Positions 5,666 to 5,709 of a stretch of DNA of 5,709 nt are shown here, in pieces; position 1 is the stretch's first letter; each line of letters opens with the position of its first letter. The notes under the pieces were generated by a model. The model saw only the letters and a program-made list of their open reading frames with translations. It made no database searches and was not told the DNA's origin. The position numbers and the translations under genes were made by a program. Source of the stretch: an uncultured Eubacteriales bacterium (lineage in GTDB: Bacteria > Bacillota > Clostridia > Oscillospirales > Butyricicoccaceae); assembly GCA_934675045.1 (NCBI GenBank), contig CAKUPI010000121.1, forward strand, positions 1 through 5,709, in the 5' to 3' direction.

Positions 5666-5709
5666 ATAGATTCCCGTTCCTTTCCGCGCTTCACAGCGGG
5701 AGAGAACGC
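5662..5709 (-). CDS. 3' end of an upstream gene, cut by the window edge
   Basis: The frame is open from the window edge for 15 codons (AFSPAVKRGKERESI) to a TGA that overlaps the ATG of the RsgI-like gene in the arrangement ATGA. The same stretch contains the GGAAAGGAACGGGA region that would serve as ribosome binding site for the RsgI-like gene. In known RsgI operons the upstream gene is a sigma factor or an anti-sigma component, so that is the first guess, but 15 residues are not enough to identify it. Confidence 0.45.
   Translation of the reverse strand, partial: AFSPAVKRGKERESI

Overview
The window looks like a piece of chromosome from a GC-rich Clostridia member (Firmicutes, perhaps an Oscillospiraceae/Ruminococcaceae relative). 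The basis is gene content: a UvrA-like ATPase of the type lacking the UvrB-binding domain, a HTH plus zinc-ribbon regulator, an RsgI/PepSY membrane protein, AGGAGG-type ribosome binding sites, and rho-independent terminators. Every gene I can support is on the minus strand, so they read from the right end of the window to the left.

Layout in transcription order (right to left). At 5662-5709 is the last part of a reading frame whose TGA overlaps the next ATG. 4565-5665 encodes a 366-residue membrane-anchored RsgI-like protein with two C-terminal PepSY-like repeats. 4409-4564 is a short GC-rich spacer with a GAAA-tetraloop hairpin and the promoter of the next gene. 3644-4408 encodes an XRE-type regulator with a cysteine zinc ribbon, closed by a strong terminator at 3583-3627. 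3360-3582 holds a good extended -10 promoter and a leader with a second intrinsic terminator between promoter and ribosome binding site. 2908-3359 is a small AT-richer gene for a membrane-anchored protein; its single reading frame is broken by a one-base shift at a run of six A. 2705-2907 is a spacer holding a decayed echo of the uvrA 3' end, short repeats and the uvrA-like promoter. 155-2704 is the uvrA-like gene. 78-131 is its probable terminator, and I see nothing supportable in 1-77.

The genes appear to be separate transcription units rather than one pathway. The RsgI-like gene is probably translationally coupled to a gene outside the window, plausibly as part of an envelope-stress or polysaccharide-sensing sigma system. 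The regulator, the small membrane protein and the UvrA-like ATPase each have their own promoter candidate. The most unusual parts are the leader with an internal terminator in front of the frameshifted small gene, and the copy of the uvrA C-terminal coding sequence just upstream of the uvrA-like gene. I found no CRISPR array, tRNA, rRNA, transposase or convincing new multi-gene defence system.
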